The position numbers and the translations under genes were made by a program. The notes beneath the pieces are model-generated. The model searched no databases. It worked only from the letters and a program-made list of their open reading frames with translations, and was not told where the DNA came from. Shown here piece by piece: positions 9,950 through 22,599 of a DNA stretch of 64,000 bases. The stretch is from Cenococcum geophilum 1.58 (taxonomy: Eukaryota; Ascomycota; Dothideomycetes; Gloniales; Gloniaceae), in assembly GCA_001692895.1 (NCBI GenBank), contig KV748281.1, positions 62,001 through 126,000 of the forward strand, written 5' to 3'. Position 1 is the first letter of the stretch; every line of letters begins with the position of its first letter.

Positions 9950-11835
9950 CTGTAAGTAAACGTTCCGTTTATATAGGGTATAGAGTAGATAGCCGCTATA
10001 AAGACTCTAAAGCATATAATCACTACCGCACCCGCGTTAGTTTAACTGGATTATAATAAGGGGGCTAGGCTAATTATTCTCGCCGTTAACGGATGCAAGA
10101 ATAGGTAGGGATATAGTCTTATATAACTGGATATATAAGGTCGTCGCCACCTATATTAATATAAGAGTAGCATCTAGTCTTAAGCAAAGCAGAAGCATAA
10201 TTTAGGAAAGCTTAAATATCGGGCATTGCTATATATATTAAAGAAGTATTAAGTGTACCTATACGGCGTCCGCTTTACGGTTAAGATGGATATAAATACC
10301 TTAGTTATATAACTAAATTATACTGCTACCAATTTACTAGGAGCCTTAATAATATAATAGCTAGCATAGATTTAGTTATGGGACTTTAATATTAGGCATG
10401 TTCAAGGGAAGAAGAATAGCCTAGCTAATAGACTATTATAATAATTACTAGATGGCGAACGACCTAATAAGCCGACTAAGGATATTAAAGAGTTTATTAA
10501 CTATAAACTAAGTGCTTTAGAATATACGGCTAGCCCAGTTAAAATAGAGGTAGATTTACTACTAAAAGACTCATATTTAGGGGAGTCTTAAAAGATTATA
10601 AAATAGCTAGTGACCTTATAACGTCCAGAAGAAATAAATACTAAAGAATTTAAAAAGTTTAAATAATATACGCTAAAATTCCTAGTGCGCAATTAACAGC
10701 TCTTCTACTAACAGTTAAAAAATATACTAATGTAAAGGGTAGTTAATAATAAGGACGCTTAGTAGGAGATTATTAAAAGCCTTTATAATTAAAGCGGATA
10801 TTATAGATAAGAGGGAACATATTAGAGGATCTTAAATTAATCTTAGTGGCCAGGGCTATAGGATTAGATATTATAGTATATTAAGTTATATCCATAATGC
10901 TAGAAGCAACAGCTAGAATAGGAAAAAGAAGTAATATACCCTATATAGGAGTCCACCTTATAGTAACGAGTAGTAGTAGATATTACGTTTATACCTCTAA
11001 GCTGTCTTAGATTCTGGTACCTAGCTATTACTTAAGAATATATATTTAGATAGGTGGAAGCTTAGGCCCTTTAAAATAAGAATATAAAAAGCATAGTAAA
11101 GTTCCTCTATAAAGGTGTTATCTGCTAATAGGGAGCATTTAGACAACTCTCTATAGATAGTAGAGGAGAGAATACTAACGTTACCGCTGCGCTTACAGAG
11201 CTCTATAATATTAAGAGGGTTATAGCTTCTACTTACCACGCTTAGGCGTAAGGCTTTATAGAGTAAGGCCACAAACCTATAATAGACGCTTTAGTGAAGA
11301 TAAATGGCTTATAGCTAAATAATCTTTATACCGTTTTATAGGTAGATAGGATAACTATTAAGCGGCCTACGGGAATAACACTAGTAAGAGTTATATGCGG
11401 ATATAAGCATATCCTTCCTATTAAACTCTATATACCTACTTAGTAAACGCTGCCTTAGTAAATAGTCCGGACTACTGTAAAGCTACTAGCACTTTATATA
11501 ACGCAGTTTAACTAAAGAGACGTAGATATAAAAGAGGCTATTGCGCATATAAGACAACTAAGGGTAGTAAATAAAGAGTACTTTAATAATACCTACTATA
11601 TTCGCCAGGACGGATTTAAAGTTAGAGATATAGTTATACTTTATAACACGTAGCTTAAGTAAGACTATTCTAGCAGTTATAAGTTAGATCTAAAATAGCT
11701 AGGCCCGTTCCGCGTATATAAGAGTTACCCTTATAAAGAATGGTACTTAATTAAGGATCTTAACAGTATACTATTCCGTAATTAAACTCTAGGGAATAGA
11801 TTAAAGAAGTTCTATTAATAATAGATGTCTAAGGT
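9950..11835 (+). pseudogene. gypsy A RNase H and integrase (degraded)
   Basis: RNase H segments are readable at 10060-10450, including LIILAVNGCKNRQGYS, ALLYILKKYWVYLYG-like text and DFNIRHVQGKKNSLANRL near the end, where the family usually has H-x-P-G-x-x-N-x-x-A-D. Integrase follows. Its C-terminal end at about 11600-11830 is well preserved: DGFKVRDIVILYNT, KLDLKWLGPFRVYKSYP and WYLIKDLNS-ILFRN. No chromodomain follows, unlike elements D, F2 and G. A minus-strand open stretch at 11021-11272 is a shadow. Confidence 0.65.
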
Positions 11836-12799
11836 CCGCTAAGAAGACTAGCTTAACCAATTAGGCGGAACTATACTATAAGAAATAACAGCAGAGCTAA
11901 AACCTAAGGAAGATACTATATAAAATCCATTAGTATTGTAACGCCGTATAGTTTAAGAAGTACGTATTCTAGAAAGATTGTTTAATAGAATTAAGTACAA
12001 AACATTTAATTAGGGGATAGTTAAGTTCTAAGGTAGAGGAGGAGGATATAGATAATAGCCGTATAATCCGTCTGTTTATTTACCATATTTCCTAAAGCTC
12101 TTTCTATTCCGCTTTTTTATTTACTTTTTAGTTATAGGAATCTAATACGTGTTAACAGTAAGGTAAGGACAGAAGAATGTTTATGTATAACTATCTAGTA
12201 TTATTTACTACAAAGATATTAGTTCCGCTTACCGCCTTTACTAAACTAATAGCAATTTTCTATCCTAGAGATGGAAAATTATAATTAGTTTATTTAATAA
12301 TTAGAGCCAGCAGAACTTTATACTACTACCTAAATTTAGTAAACCATTTAGATTAAAAAACCCTATTTAAAACTTTACCTTTTTACCCTTAATAAACCTT
12401 AAACACAGCTATAATTAGTTAAAGTTATAAATTAAACAGAATTAATAATAGTATATTTATTATATTTTTATCTAGTAGACCTCTAGTACTGTATAAAGGA
12501 GCTAAGTAATAGATTAATAACGTCCTTATAGAAGTTAAAGGCTTCGCAGTTAATTAGTGTTGGGTAGTACTCTTCCAAATCTATAACGAGATTCTACTCT
12601 CTTAAGAAAACTACGTAGATGCTACTAGTGTAGTAGTTAATTTTGTTAACTAGGATAATAGGCTATAAGAATCTCTAGAAAGGGACGCGTTCTTATTAAT
12701 CTTTAAAGATATCTTTAACGTTAGTAAGATAGTAAAAGATTAAAAAAAATTAGTGTAATAAAGCTAGAGAAACCATCTGAAAGTCCTAGGGATAAGGTA
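11836..12799. other. Spacer after integrase, with a short hairpin
   Basis: No gene is recognised. A purine run (GGTAGAGGAGGAGGA, about 12031-12045) followed by TATAGATAATAGCC could be a polypurine tract and LTR start, but no matching LTR was found. An imperfect palindrome at about 12246-12290 (AATTTTCTATCCTAGAGATG and beyond) closely resembles 27030-27072 in copia E. Confidence 0.4.
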
Positions 12800-15300
12800 T
12801 TCTTAACAGTCCACTTAAATACGCGGTCTCTTACTACTTCCTTTTTACCGCCCGAAAGCTTACCGTCTACCTACTTTATAAAGTAACGGCACGAGTTAAT
12901 AAGGCCCTAATTAATAGGCTCGAACATCTAGGACACGGCATTAAGAATACTACTTAACTATAGCTAACCGATTTCGCGCTCGCGCTAAAGATGCTAGGAA
13001 GGGCAGTATTAGACTAGGTAGTAAATAAGTATAGCTTAGGAAGACACTTAACTGGCTTCCTTATTCTAAATAAGGACTTACCGTTAAGAAGTAGAAGACT
13101 AATTATTATAGGACTAGAGGTCACCAATATCGGAACCAGACAAATAAGAGAGAGCTTAGCTCTTATACTGTAAATATATTTATAATATACTTCTAATATA
13201 ATAAATCCCTTAGCCTTTTAGCCAATAACACCTGTTTAAGGAGGAGGCGTTAGTATTATACTAAGTCTATCCTAATAAAGATTACCTATATTAGTTAACT
13301 TACCTTTATTATCTATAAACGAGAGTATTCTTACAACTAGAACGCCTGTTAGCTCGCCCCTACGGCTACTAGTATCTTTATTAAGAAGAAATCCAAGAAG
13401 AAGGCTAATAATTACTTACCTAAAAGTAGGAGGGCTAGGAGTAGAATTAATATTTAATAAAAACATTATTAAGCCGGGAGATGATAAGGAGTATATTAAG
13501 AAGGCCGTAAATACTATAGCGATACTCCGCGTAAAATAAGGGTGTAACTATAAGAATAACATGCTCGCTTATTTTAAGGCATCCCTAAACTAAACTACTA
13601 AAATTAAACTAACTAAGGTTATAAAGCTCTTGCGTAGTTAGTATAGGGCAGCTAGTTCTAATCTAGAGATATATAAGGTTTACTAGATATATACGTAAGC
13701 TATAAAAGGATATATAGGTTTAGTAATAAAGGGTTTAAACTATACCGCACTATATTACAGACTCTATTTAATATATTATGCTTATAACCACCTTAGCACT
13801 ATAAAGACTAATCCTACTACGTACTCTTAGTTTAGAAAGGCTTATAGACCTTTAGTTCTATCTAATTCCTTAGAACCGTATAAGTTTATTTATAACTTAG
13901 TGCTAAGGTTTTTAAATAATAAAGAGGCTTTACTCAATTAGATAATATTACTAAAAGACTAAGAAGTATGGCAGCAAGAAGGATCTATAATTTTAAACAT
14001 ATTTAGATAGTAGTGGGATTCTAATATCTTAGCAATAATTAATAAGAAAATATATATATACCGCCACCATTAGCGTCTAATTAATAGGCAGCTAAATTAT
14101 AACTAGTTAAGAATAATAGTCTATAGTCTCTACTAACAGCTAATAAGATAAGACCCTTAGTATTATTATCTTTATTACGCTCTTAGACCTAATAGCTAGT
14201 AACGACTTATTTCCTACCCTTATTATATAAAATTCGTTATTAAAGGAGACTCTATAGCTTTCCGCTATATTAATATTAATATTCCCTTACTCCTTAAAAG
14301 TAAACGTAATACTAATATAATCTAAGGGAGCGTTTCTCTGGATAAGAAGACTAAGGATAACTATATAATTATCCTACCTGGTATATATTACTACCTAGGA
14401 TTATAGTAGAAGGATCTTAAGGCGTAAGGATTAACGAAGGGCAACGGATTTATTTATAAGATCTCTAACTAAGACTAGACTATTAAAGACGTAGAAAAGT
14501 ATGTAACTAACTAGGTAGCTTAGCTATATAAGAAAGGAGATATACGCATAACTATACCTTACCTTCCTTATAAAGCGAAAGGACCTTTAACTAGAACCTA
14601 GCAAACAATACTACTATAATTTATTGGTATTTAGAACGATTATAATAACCTTAAGGTTACTAAAGGAGGTACTTAGGTAGAGTTAGTAGATGCGCACTAA
14701 GACTTAAGAGCGTCGCCCTATACGCCGTCTAGACATACCAATCTCTACAACGCAATTCTATATCGCTTCCCTGCAGCAGTTAAGCTTATAGCTGCCAGCG
14801 CTCTATCTAACGCCCTTCTTAGTAAACGACAATAGGATTCTCTAGTAGTAATTTAAGATTATAACCTTCTTCTTAGTAGCAATAGGAACGAAGTTAGGAA
14901 ATAGATACATTCCTACTGTTTTAGGGCCGTTAAGAATTATAAAGATACGTTTAAGCTAATACGTGCGACTAAAATAGAACGCTTTAATAGCCGCTCTTAC
15001 TTCTACTATATTAATAATAGAATCAATCCTTTAGCTATTACGGTAGATCTAAGTAGAGTACCCCTAGTTATTATAGAAGGATAGAGTTATATAAAGTTAC
15101 CTAAAAAATTGTAGGATAGAACTAAGCAAATGGAAGGGCGTAAAAGAGCTATATTATCTAAGAGCCGCTAGTCTAAAGTCTCTTGTGCTACTTAGCTAAG
15201 TAGATAAGAACGGTCTTATTTAACCAGAACGGAGTCTTCTTATTTACTATCTCGGGTTTATAGTAAGGGTAAGGAACGTATACAATCACCTACCACGCCT
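12800..15300 (+). pseudogene. 2OG-Fe(II) oxygenase-like ORF remnant
   Basis: One plus-strand frame can be followed for some 500 codons (about 13620-15150), interrupted by TAA/TAG codons that revert to Gln or Trp. It contains an FRYININIP motif (14266-14274 encodes Y-I-N, RIP-reversible to H-I-D), then GSVSLDKKTKDN and ILPG-x-YYYLG, and about 95 residues later KGDIRITIPYLPY (14569-14571, RIP-reversible to His), followed by an Arg-containing segment. HxD, a distal His in a GD-x-R-x-x-x-P-x-LPH strand and a later Arg are the iron and cosubstrate layout of double-stranded beta-helix dioxygenases. The assignment to a substrate class is unknown. It lies between a gypsy integrase and a 3' LTR, so it may be retrotransposon cargo. 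The region 12800-13600 is in poorer shape. Confidence 0.5.
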
Positions 15301-15356
15301 TTATTTTAAAGATAAGGAGTTTTAAAGTTTTAGAAGTTATTAGGGGACAACAACTT

Positions 15357-15370
15357 AGGTAGGGGAGGTA
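15357..15370 (+). promoter_or_regulatory. Polypurine tract before the 3' LTR of A
   Basis: AGGTAGGGGAGGTA lies directly before the LTR start TATAGTGG, which was probably TGTAGTGG. Its position and purine content fit the plus-strand primer of an LTR retrotransposon on the plus strand. Confidence 0.55.
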
Positions 15371-15636
15371 TATAGTGGTATAATTTGGCCCCTGGATTTA
15401 ACATCTAGATTAAGCATAGCTTTGGGAGAGCCTAGGCCTTCTATAAGTTATATAGATTAGTCTGGAGCCTTTAGAGTCTTTAATAACTTAAATAGGCTTA
15501 ACAGACAAACAGAATATACTCTTTTCTTCTCTTCTTACGGACTGCTTTCCTACCAATTTCTACTAACTAACTACAACCGACTAACAGACTAACAGCACCG
15601 TAACTTCTTATCTAGAGAGAGACCTTCCCTCCTATA
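15371..15636 (+). repeat. 3' LTR of element A
   Basis: This 266-bp LTR runs from TATAGTGGTATAATTTGG to CCTTCCCTCCTATA; both TG and CA ends appear converted to TA. The last 127 bases match 1206-1332. It ends directly against the truncated integrase frame of gypsy C, consistent with insertion there. Confidence 0.6.
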
Positions 15637-17607
15637 ATATTTTCTAGAGGCCCTATTTATATAAAGACTCTAAATAAGAGTTCTGCGAGTTATATAGCAT
15701 TAATTATCTTATATACTAAATAGTATCGCACTAGCTTTATAAAACGGTCTATAAGGATAAGGATAGAGTTATACTCTACGCTATTAGAAGTCTTAAACTC
15801 TAAAAAATCTATAATAAAGTTAAGTAAATAATACCGCTAGGCTCGGGTGGGGATCTAAAGAGGCTGCAGCCTACTATAGGGTTTATAGCGGCGCGATTTA
15901 AAGCGTTAGTAAGTATTATAATTATCTAAGTATTTATAGAGGTCCTAGGTAAGGCCGTTCTAAGTATACTTCTATATAATTACCTTAAAAGTACGGTTAA
16001 AACTATAGTGGCCGCCTATAGGATTATTATAATTCCGCTTAAGGATCTCCTATTATAATAGTATATAATTTAGTACCTAGACCTTATTATTTTACCTTAA
16101 AAGTCCTTAATACTAGTAAGAACTCATTTCTAAGTTAACTAATTATATATAGAGCGTATAAAGGCGTTCCTTTTTTATACTCTATAAATAAAATTAACTA
16201 GTGACTTAGGGGGGTATTCCGTAAACGCTGTTTTGGCTAAAGTAGCTACTACTACCTCTTACTATAGTACGAGACTCTACGTAAAGTTAGTACTAGCGAA
16301 GTAACGTATAATACGTAGGTAACTCGCCAAGTTATCGCGGGGGACCGTAGCCTAGGCTAAGGGGTTTTCCCTAGGGTTAAGCGCTATTAGGCTAGTTAAA
16401 GTAGTCTTAGAGAGAATAATAAGATACGCTAATCCGCCGGCGCTAAGTTTATAAGGTTTACTTATATATTATATACATACTACTCGCTAATATAGTATAG
16501 TAGCACTAGGGCCGCCTATAAGGCCTATAACCTGTAACTTTTACTATAATATAGGCAGTATAGCATTAAGGACTATCCTTTTACTGCTGTCTTTAAAGCC
16601 TTTAGTATAATCCGGGCGCTAAAATAGTATATTAGCGGGATTTACTTTACCTAGTTTATATTTAATCTTAAAATTAAACTTAGCCAGTTCCTTAGTATAT
16701 TAGGCCTAGTAAATAAATAAGCTCTTAATGGTTATAAAATACTTAAGATTATTATAATTATAGAGCACGCGCGTTATATACGCGGCATATTTAAGGTAGT
16801 AGCGCTACGTTTTAAAGCATTGCACTATAGCAAGTAGTTCTATATTATACGTATTATACTATACTTCTAGGCTAGTAAGCTTCTAACTATAAATAGGCGA
16901 TTAGGTACTAGTAGAGTTAATCTCCCTATTCTAAGGGCTGTAGAAGTATACCACTATAGGTATAATTAGAAGCATTAGTAATCACTATTAAGGGTAAATT
17001 AAAGTTAAAGTGGCGAAGTAGTAGAGCCTATATAAACGCAGCGCGTAGCTTACAAAACGCCTCTTAAGCGTTATTAGGCCAGAACCAAGGTTAATACTAT
17101 TTAGTAGGCCCTTTTAACTTATACTTTTGCTTCTTCTCCCTATCTAATATTTGGTTATAATATGCCTATATAAGATATACGTATAGGGGGTATACGGTAT
17201 CCAAATAGTTCTAGATAAATCGCCTATAAAAGTTAGCGAAGCTAAGGAAGACCTAGATATCCCTATAGGACTTAGGCTTAGGCTATTCCTTAATAGCTTT
17301 TACGCGGTTAAGGTTTATTATAATACCCCTAGGGGTAATAATAAAGCCTAGGAACTTAACGTTCTTAGTATAAAAGATTTATTTTAATAGTTTAGTATAT
17401 AGGCCCTAAGCATGGAGCTATCGTAGTACCTACTTAACGTGCTTAACGTACTTATCCTTATTATTTAAGTAAATAAGAATATTATCTAGGTAAACTACGC
17501 AAATAGTATCTACTAGGGTTCCTAGAGCTTTATAAATATAGCTCTAGAACATTATAGGGGCGTTAGTAAGACTAAAGGGCATTACTAGGTACTTAAAGTA
17601 ACTATAA
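15637..17607 (-). mobile_element. gypsy fragment C (RT to integrase), truncated at both ends
   Basis: The minus strand reads integrase core text at 15640-15830 (DFLEFKTSNSVEYNSILILIDRF), then RNase H, and RT at 17200-17607 with MPFGLTNAPTMF-like and YLDNILIY motifs. The YLDD box (17481-17492) is YLDN. The right side breaks at 17607 within the RT frame (near YFKYLVMPF), where the LTR of element D starts. The left side breaks at the 3' LTR of A. The missing parts are not found beyond D, so a deletion followed or accompanied the insertions. Confidence 0.65.
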
Positions 17608-18027
17608 TATAACAAAGCCTTATAATACGTACTATGGTAGACTTGTTAATAGGCTAGGTATATAGGTAAGCAAGAAGTCAATAATAAATAATAACTAGTG
17701 GAGTAGTTGCCTAATAAATTAACTTTAATTATATTCTAAGATTTACTATAAAGAAGGGAACTATCTAGGTAGGGAATATAGTTCTTTAAATACGCAATAC
17801 TGCGCCTAAGAAATGTTCTCAGTACGTTAGTACGTTGGTACGTTAGTATATTACATTCTTATATTTCTACGTTTTTGCGGTTCGAACTTATAATATAACT
17901 AGCTATATAACTTAGCTACCCCTTATTTTATAGCTTAATCGGTTTTAGCGCCTTCTATACTATCTTAACTAACCTATTTATATCTCTTTTTAGTAATTGT
18001 ACTACTGCTAATATAAGGTCCGTAACA
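17608..18027 (-). repeat. 3' LTR of element D
   Basis: This 420-bp LTR has ends TATAAC (originally TGTAAC) and GTAACA. A short direct repeat cluster GTACGTTAGTACGTTGGTAC lies at about 17822-17850. The polypurine tract (plus strand CTACCCCCCTCCTC, 18028-18041) sits immediately inside. Confidence 0.6.
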
Positions 18028-18429
18028 CTACCCCCCTCCTCTTTATCTTTATCCTTAAAGATATCTCTTATCTCTAAGTTATCTATTAGAGGTATAGTAT
18101 TCCCATTTTTAATTTAATAATCTTTATTATTCCTAATGCCTTTTATTAGATCCTCTGCGCCTAATCATTATAATTAGCTAGTAACGTTTATCCTATTACT
18201 TAGTAAAGTTATACTATCTTATTCTTATTATATAGAGAAAAAGCTAGTATATATTATAATTGCGGCTCCGTCTAATTACTAACCTTTCTTTTATACTAAG
18301 TGTACGCGGGCGAACATACGGTTGTTTTATAATGTTTAGTCCATCTCTAACACTAAGTATATATATTTTATTAATCTTTATAACCGTTTAGTTCCTTATC
18401 TAATCTACTATAGGGTCTTATATATTAGT

Positions 18430-20100
18430 AGCGGCTAAAAAACTAAAGGGTAAGCTGGCCGAGGCTTTTGCTAAGGTTTAACGTCATTTTAACAAAGCGT
18501 CTTAGGCCCTAAAGGCTTAACTTAATACTTATGCTCGACTAAGCCGTTTCGCAAAGGTTTATAAAAAGGTTTATTTAAAAGAGCTATATCTTATAGAGTA
18601 AGGTCTCTCTAAGCTTAAGGCTAGGGGGGCTAAAAAGGATTCTAATTAAGAAGAGGCGGAAACAGTTTATACGCTAGTAGTAGATCTCTTAGGTAATCCG
18701 GCTCGTCTATTACCTTTAACTAATCCCTTTATCTTTAGCTCTTTTTTAATATTATATAACCCATTCTCCTCTAATACTCCTATACCTTTTCTATAGCGTT
18801 CTTTAGAGTTTTTAGTAATTTCTAGGTAGTCTTATTATAGCCTATCCACTTTACTTTATATTATATTTTATTATTAATGTCCTTATAACCTATAATTTTT
18901 AAAACTTATTATTTATCTTCTTCTTACCCTTTATATATATTTACCTTATAGCCTAGTAGTTCTATATCTCTATACACTAGCTCTAGTATTGCGATATACT
19001 ATATAGGGTAGATCTTTATTTTTGCTAGTAAGTTAAGTCTATACATAACTTCTAAAATCTTAGCTATAATTTTAAGTAGTCCAAGTCTAATGTAGTCTAA
19101 TTTCTTACTTAGTTGTTAGCTCGTTAAATTTTTATATAATAGCCACACTTTATCCCCCTCTTTTAAATCTAGTCCCTTAGATCTCTTAGCATTATAATAC
19201 TTTTTTTATATTATCTTTACTATAAAATAGAGGTCCTTATAAAGATTTATTAGAGTTTCCATTCTTTCTTTTACTATACTACTAGTCTTCTTCGCTTATT
19301 ATAGTAATAACAATATTTTAGGCTTATACCCGTAATTCGCCTAAAATAGTAATATCTCTATACCTTCCTATAGTGTTGCATTATATATAAACTATATAAC
19401 TAGTAATAATAGTACCTAATTATTTTATACGTAATTAATATAATGCCTTAAATACTGCTCTAATGTCTAATTTAATCTTTCCGTTTAATTGTCTATCTGC
19501 GGATAATATACAGTAGAAGTTACTGCTTTTACTTCTTAGTCCACTAAAAATACCTTCTAAAATACTATAATAAATCTTAAATCTCTATCTAATATAATCT
19601 TGCTTAATGCTCTATATCTTATAAATACTTCTTTAATATAGATTCTAGTAATATCCTCTACAAAGATTTCTTCCGTGTATACTATAAAGTAGCCCTATTT
19701 AGTTAACTTATCTACTATTATAAGGATTATATTATATTCCTATCCAGTAATAGGGTCCTTTAATTTTAGCAACTTTATAATAAAGTCCTATAATATTATT
19801 TCCTATAGACGTTCTAGTACTTTAATATGCTGTAGCTTTCCATACAGCTTATACCTTATTAGCTTATTTCTTTAGCAATTTAGATACTTCTTTATAACTT
19901 TTCTTGCTAAGCCCTAGATTCTATAAATAATATACTCCTTTTAAAGTTTTAACACTAAGCCTATAGCTCCGTTATATCCTTATATTATTCCCCTATAGAA
20001 ATCTTTGATAAATTCCTTTACTATTTCCCTTAGGATATACGTGTTTGCTCTCTACTTATACTAGTCTGCTTCTAGGTCCTTAAATTATACCTCTTAAATC
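18430..20100 (-). pseudogene. Element D integrase with C-terminal chromodomain
   Basis: On the minus strand near 18780-19110 a continuous frame reads KLDYIRLGLLKIIAKILEV, IAILELVYRDIE and then VLKIIGYKDINNKI-x-YKVKWIGYNKTT-x-KLLK. The last part matches the chromodomain fold, with the aromatic YKVKW and GY residues. A tail of some 110 residues follows down to about 18430. The plus-strand frame through 18440-18690 looks protein-like but is the shadow of this tail. Integrase would have inserted the cDNA, with the chromodomain binding methylated histone H3. The catalytic core (19300-19900) is too decayed for me to place the DDE residues. Confidence 0.6.
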
Positions 20101-20149
20101 CTTCTCGTCTAATCGCTTTCTATTAGCTCATGCTTTTAAGTTACTATAA

Positions 20150-21500
20150 TCTTAGAATAGTTATACCTAATTAATCTATTACTATCTCTGCGTAGTATTA
20201 CTCCTAATAGTTTTTCCTTATTTTATAGTTTAGCTTTTTTACTTAATATATCTGCCCTTATATTTTTAGTGCCCTTAATATACTAAATTTTAAAATAATA
20301 TTCTATAAGTATCTCTGCCCATCTAACCTATCTCTAATTAAGTTCTTTTATTATTAAGAACCCTATTAGGTTTATATAATCCATCTTAACTATAAATAGT
20401 TTTTCTACGCCTTATAAAAATAATCTCCATTCCTTAAGTGCTATAATTATACCTAGTAACTCCTTATTATAGATATTATAGTTTAACTCTAGTAGTGTTA
20501 TCTTCCGACTATAGTATACCACTAGATGCTATACGTTCCTATACTTTTATAGCAAATATACTTCTAATATAAAGTCTAATACGTTTATTTCTATAACCGT
20601 TTCTAGTCCTAGTTAATAGATCTTAAGGATTAGTTCCTAAGTAAATAACTCCTTAAGTTCTTTAAATAATCTTTTTTATTTATTTCCCTAAACCTATAGT
20701 TCCTCTTTCTTTATAAGCCTAGTAAAGGGTTTAATATTCTTTAACTATTGTGCTATAAACCTTCTATAGTAGTTATAACCCTCTAAAAATAACCTTAACT
20801 ACGTTACGTTCTCTAGTTCTATAATAAATCTAATAAAATTAGTCTTCCTTATAAAGAACTTATATTTCTTAATTGCTACTAGCATCTATATTTCTTATAG
20901 TCTCTTTAAGACCCATTTAACGTACTCTCCGTACTCTTTCTTTGGTATTAAGTAGAAAATAATATTGTCGAGGTATACTATAATAAACTTATTAAGGTGC
21001 TCTCCTAATATACTATTAACTTATTTCTAGAATATTACGAGTACGTTTATAAGTCTAAATTGTATAACTAATGGCTTATATAGTCCTTCCTTTAACTTAA
21101 AGGCTGCCTTCTATTTACTGCCTTCCTTAATTCTAATCTGGTAGTACGCCTATCTTAAATCTATCTTTATAAAGATTTACGCATTACCTATCTAATCCTA
21201 GATTTTGCTAACTAAGGGTAAAAGATACCTATCCTTCCTAGCAATACTATTTAACTATTTATAGTTAATATATAGCCTAAGTTTTCCGTTCTTCATTAGT
21301 ACGAATAGTACTAGATATCCTACTAATAACTATAATAGCCCAATATATCCCTTCCGTAAGTTTTCTTAGATAAACTCTTTAAGTGCTCTTAACTCTTCTT
21401 TAGTAAGCTTATAGATTAGAAAGAAGTTTAGACTTATTCCTAGTTCTAACTCTATTTTATAGTCCTATACTATATACTCTAACAGCTTTTTACTTTCTGG
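20150..21500 (-). pseudogene. Element D reverse transcriptase and RNase H
   Basis: From about 21330 down to 20930 the minus strand gives GYLVLFVLMKNGKLRLYINYK, LNSIARKDRYLLPLVSKI, IFIKIDLR-x-AYYQIRIKEGS, KEGLYKPLVIQF, VNSILGEHLNKFIIVYLDNIIFY. This is an almost complete RT fingers and palm. YLDD (20964-20975) has become YLDN. RNase H follows toward 20150. Several His, Trp and Gln positions are now Tyr or stops, as RIP predicts. Confidence 0.7.
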
Positions 21501-22599
21501 GCTCCATAGCCTTTTACTATACTTATAGTATCTTTTTAGTACGTAGGATAACCCCTTCTTAGTTTCCTTATATATCGCTCCAACTTAATACTATACTAAC
21601 TTAGTTGCTATATACTTCTTATATTATTAAGTATCTTTAATATTAACCTAACCTATAACCTAATTAATTTTTAGATTATATTTCTATAACTAAGGTATAC
21701 CTAATACTGCCTTATCCCGTCCTAATAGTAGGATATTAAAAGACATTTTAATTTATCTCCCTTTAATGGTTATCTAAATAGGTTCTGTTTTAAGGTTAAT
21801 AATACCTCCTCTATAGGCTATTAGATCTCCTAAAATCGTAACTAATAGATATAGGTGCTCCTTCTGTCTATAAGGTAATCCTATTTATTTTACTGCTACT
21901 AGTAAAATATAGTTCCTTATTACTCTACTATCTATTAGTACTTTAGACTATTAATTTTACTAATTAACTCGTAAATTTAGGTATTATTCTTAAATTCCTT
22001 TAAGGGTCTAAGGCTTTACTACTAGCTCCCTCTAGTTTTATAGGCCTCTACTTTTTCTAACTATTAGCTGCTTAATCCTTATATACTTAGCTTACTCTTT
22101 AGCTAATATCTAGTTCGCTTTTAATCCTTAATATACTATAGATATATATTCTCTAGGTATTCCTACTACTATTATTTATCTAAATATTCTTCTATAAGGA
22201 ATCTTTTTAATTAAAGTATTAAGTCTCCTAATCCCTAAACTTCTACTAGATGCTATCTATATATATACTTAGCATTCCTATACTATCGCTTATTGAGCGC
22301 CTAATATATTCTTATAGGGTACTTCGAATTTTTTATTAATTTTTTTTTAGATTTTGTATATTATATATATTATCTATATACGTAATCTATGCCAATATAT
22401 AATATGCTAGGTGCTTTAGGTTAACTCTTAGCTTATCTTTATCCTTAAGTTTAAACTTCTATCTAGTTAATCTAAATATTTATCTCTTATTCGCAGGTAT
22501 TATAATTTACCTTTTACTTTTCTAGTCCTCTAATATTTCTTCTAGATTTCTTAATATTATAATTAGTGCCCCTTTAATATAACTTATATGTTTTTCTAT

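Larger units (their letters stand above)
1206..15636 (+). mobile_element. Ty3/gypsy retrotransposon A, nested and RIP-degraded
   Basis: The order gag (about 1950-3300), linker and protease (3660-4161 and 5915-6100), RT, RNase H and integrase (8580-11835) on the plus strand is that of Ty3/gypsy. Two insertions interrupt it, a short copia at 4162-5914 and a tandem-repeat element at 6393-8577. The matching 127-base LTR tails at 1206 and 15510 suggest it ends at 15636, which would place an extra 2.5-kb ORF between integrase and the 3' LTR. Its 3' end abuts the truncated integrase of gypsy C, as if A had inserted into C. Without the insertions it would be over 10 kb, large for this group. An alternative is that A ends near 12045 and the oxygenase ORF belongs to a second element. 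Confidence 0.6.

Noticed and set aside
11021-11272. 83-codon minus-strand frame
   Set aside because: Antisense to the gypsy A integrase region, with no family resemblance.
18426-18700. Plus-strand lysine-rich frame (KLKGKLAEAFAKV)
   Set aside because: The minus strand gives the C-terminal tail of element D integrase and chromodomain in continuous phase, so the plus frame is its shadow.
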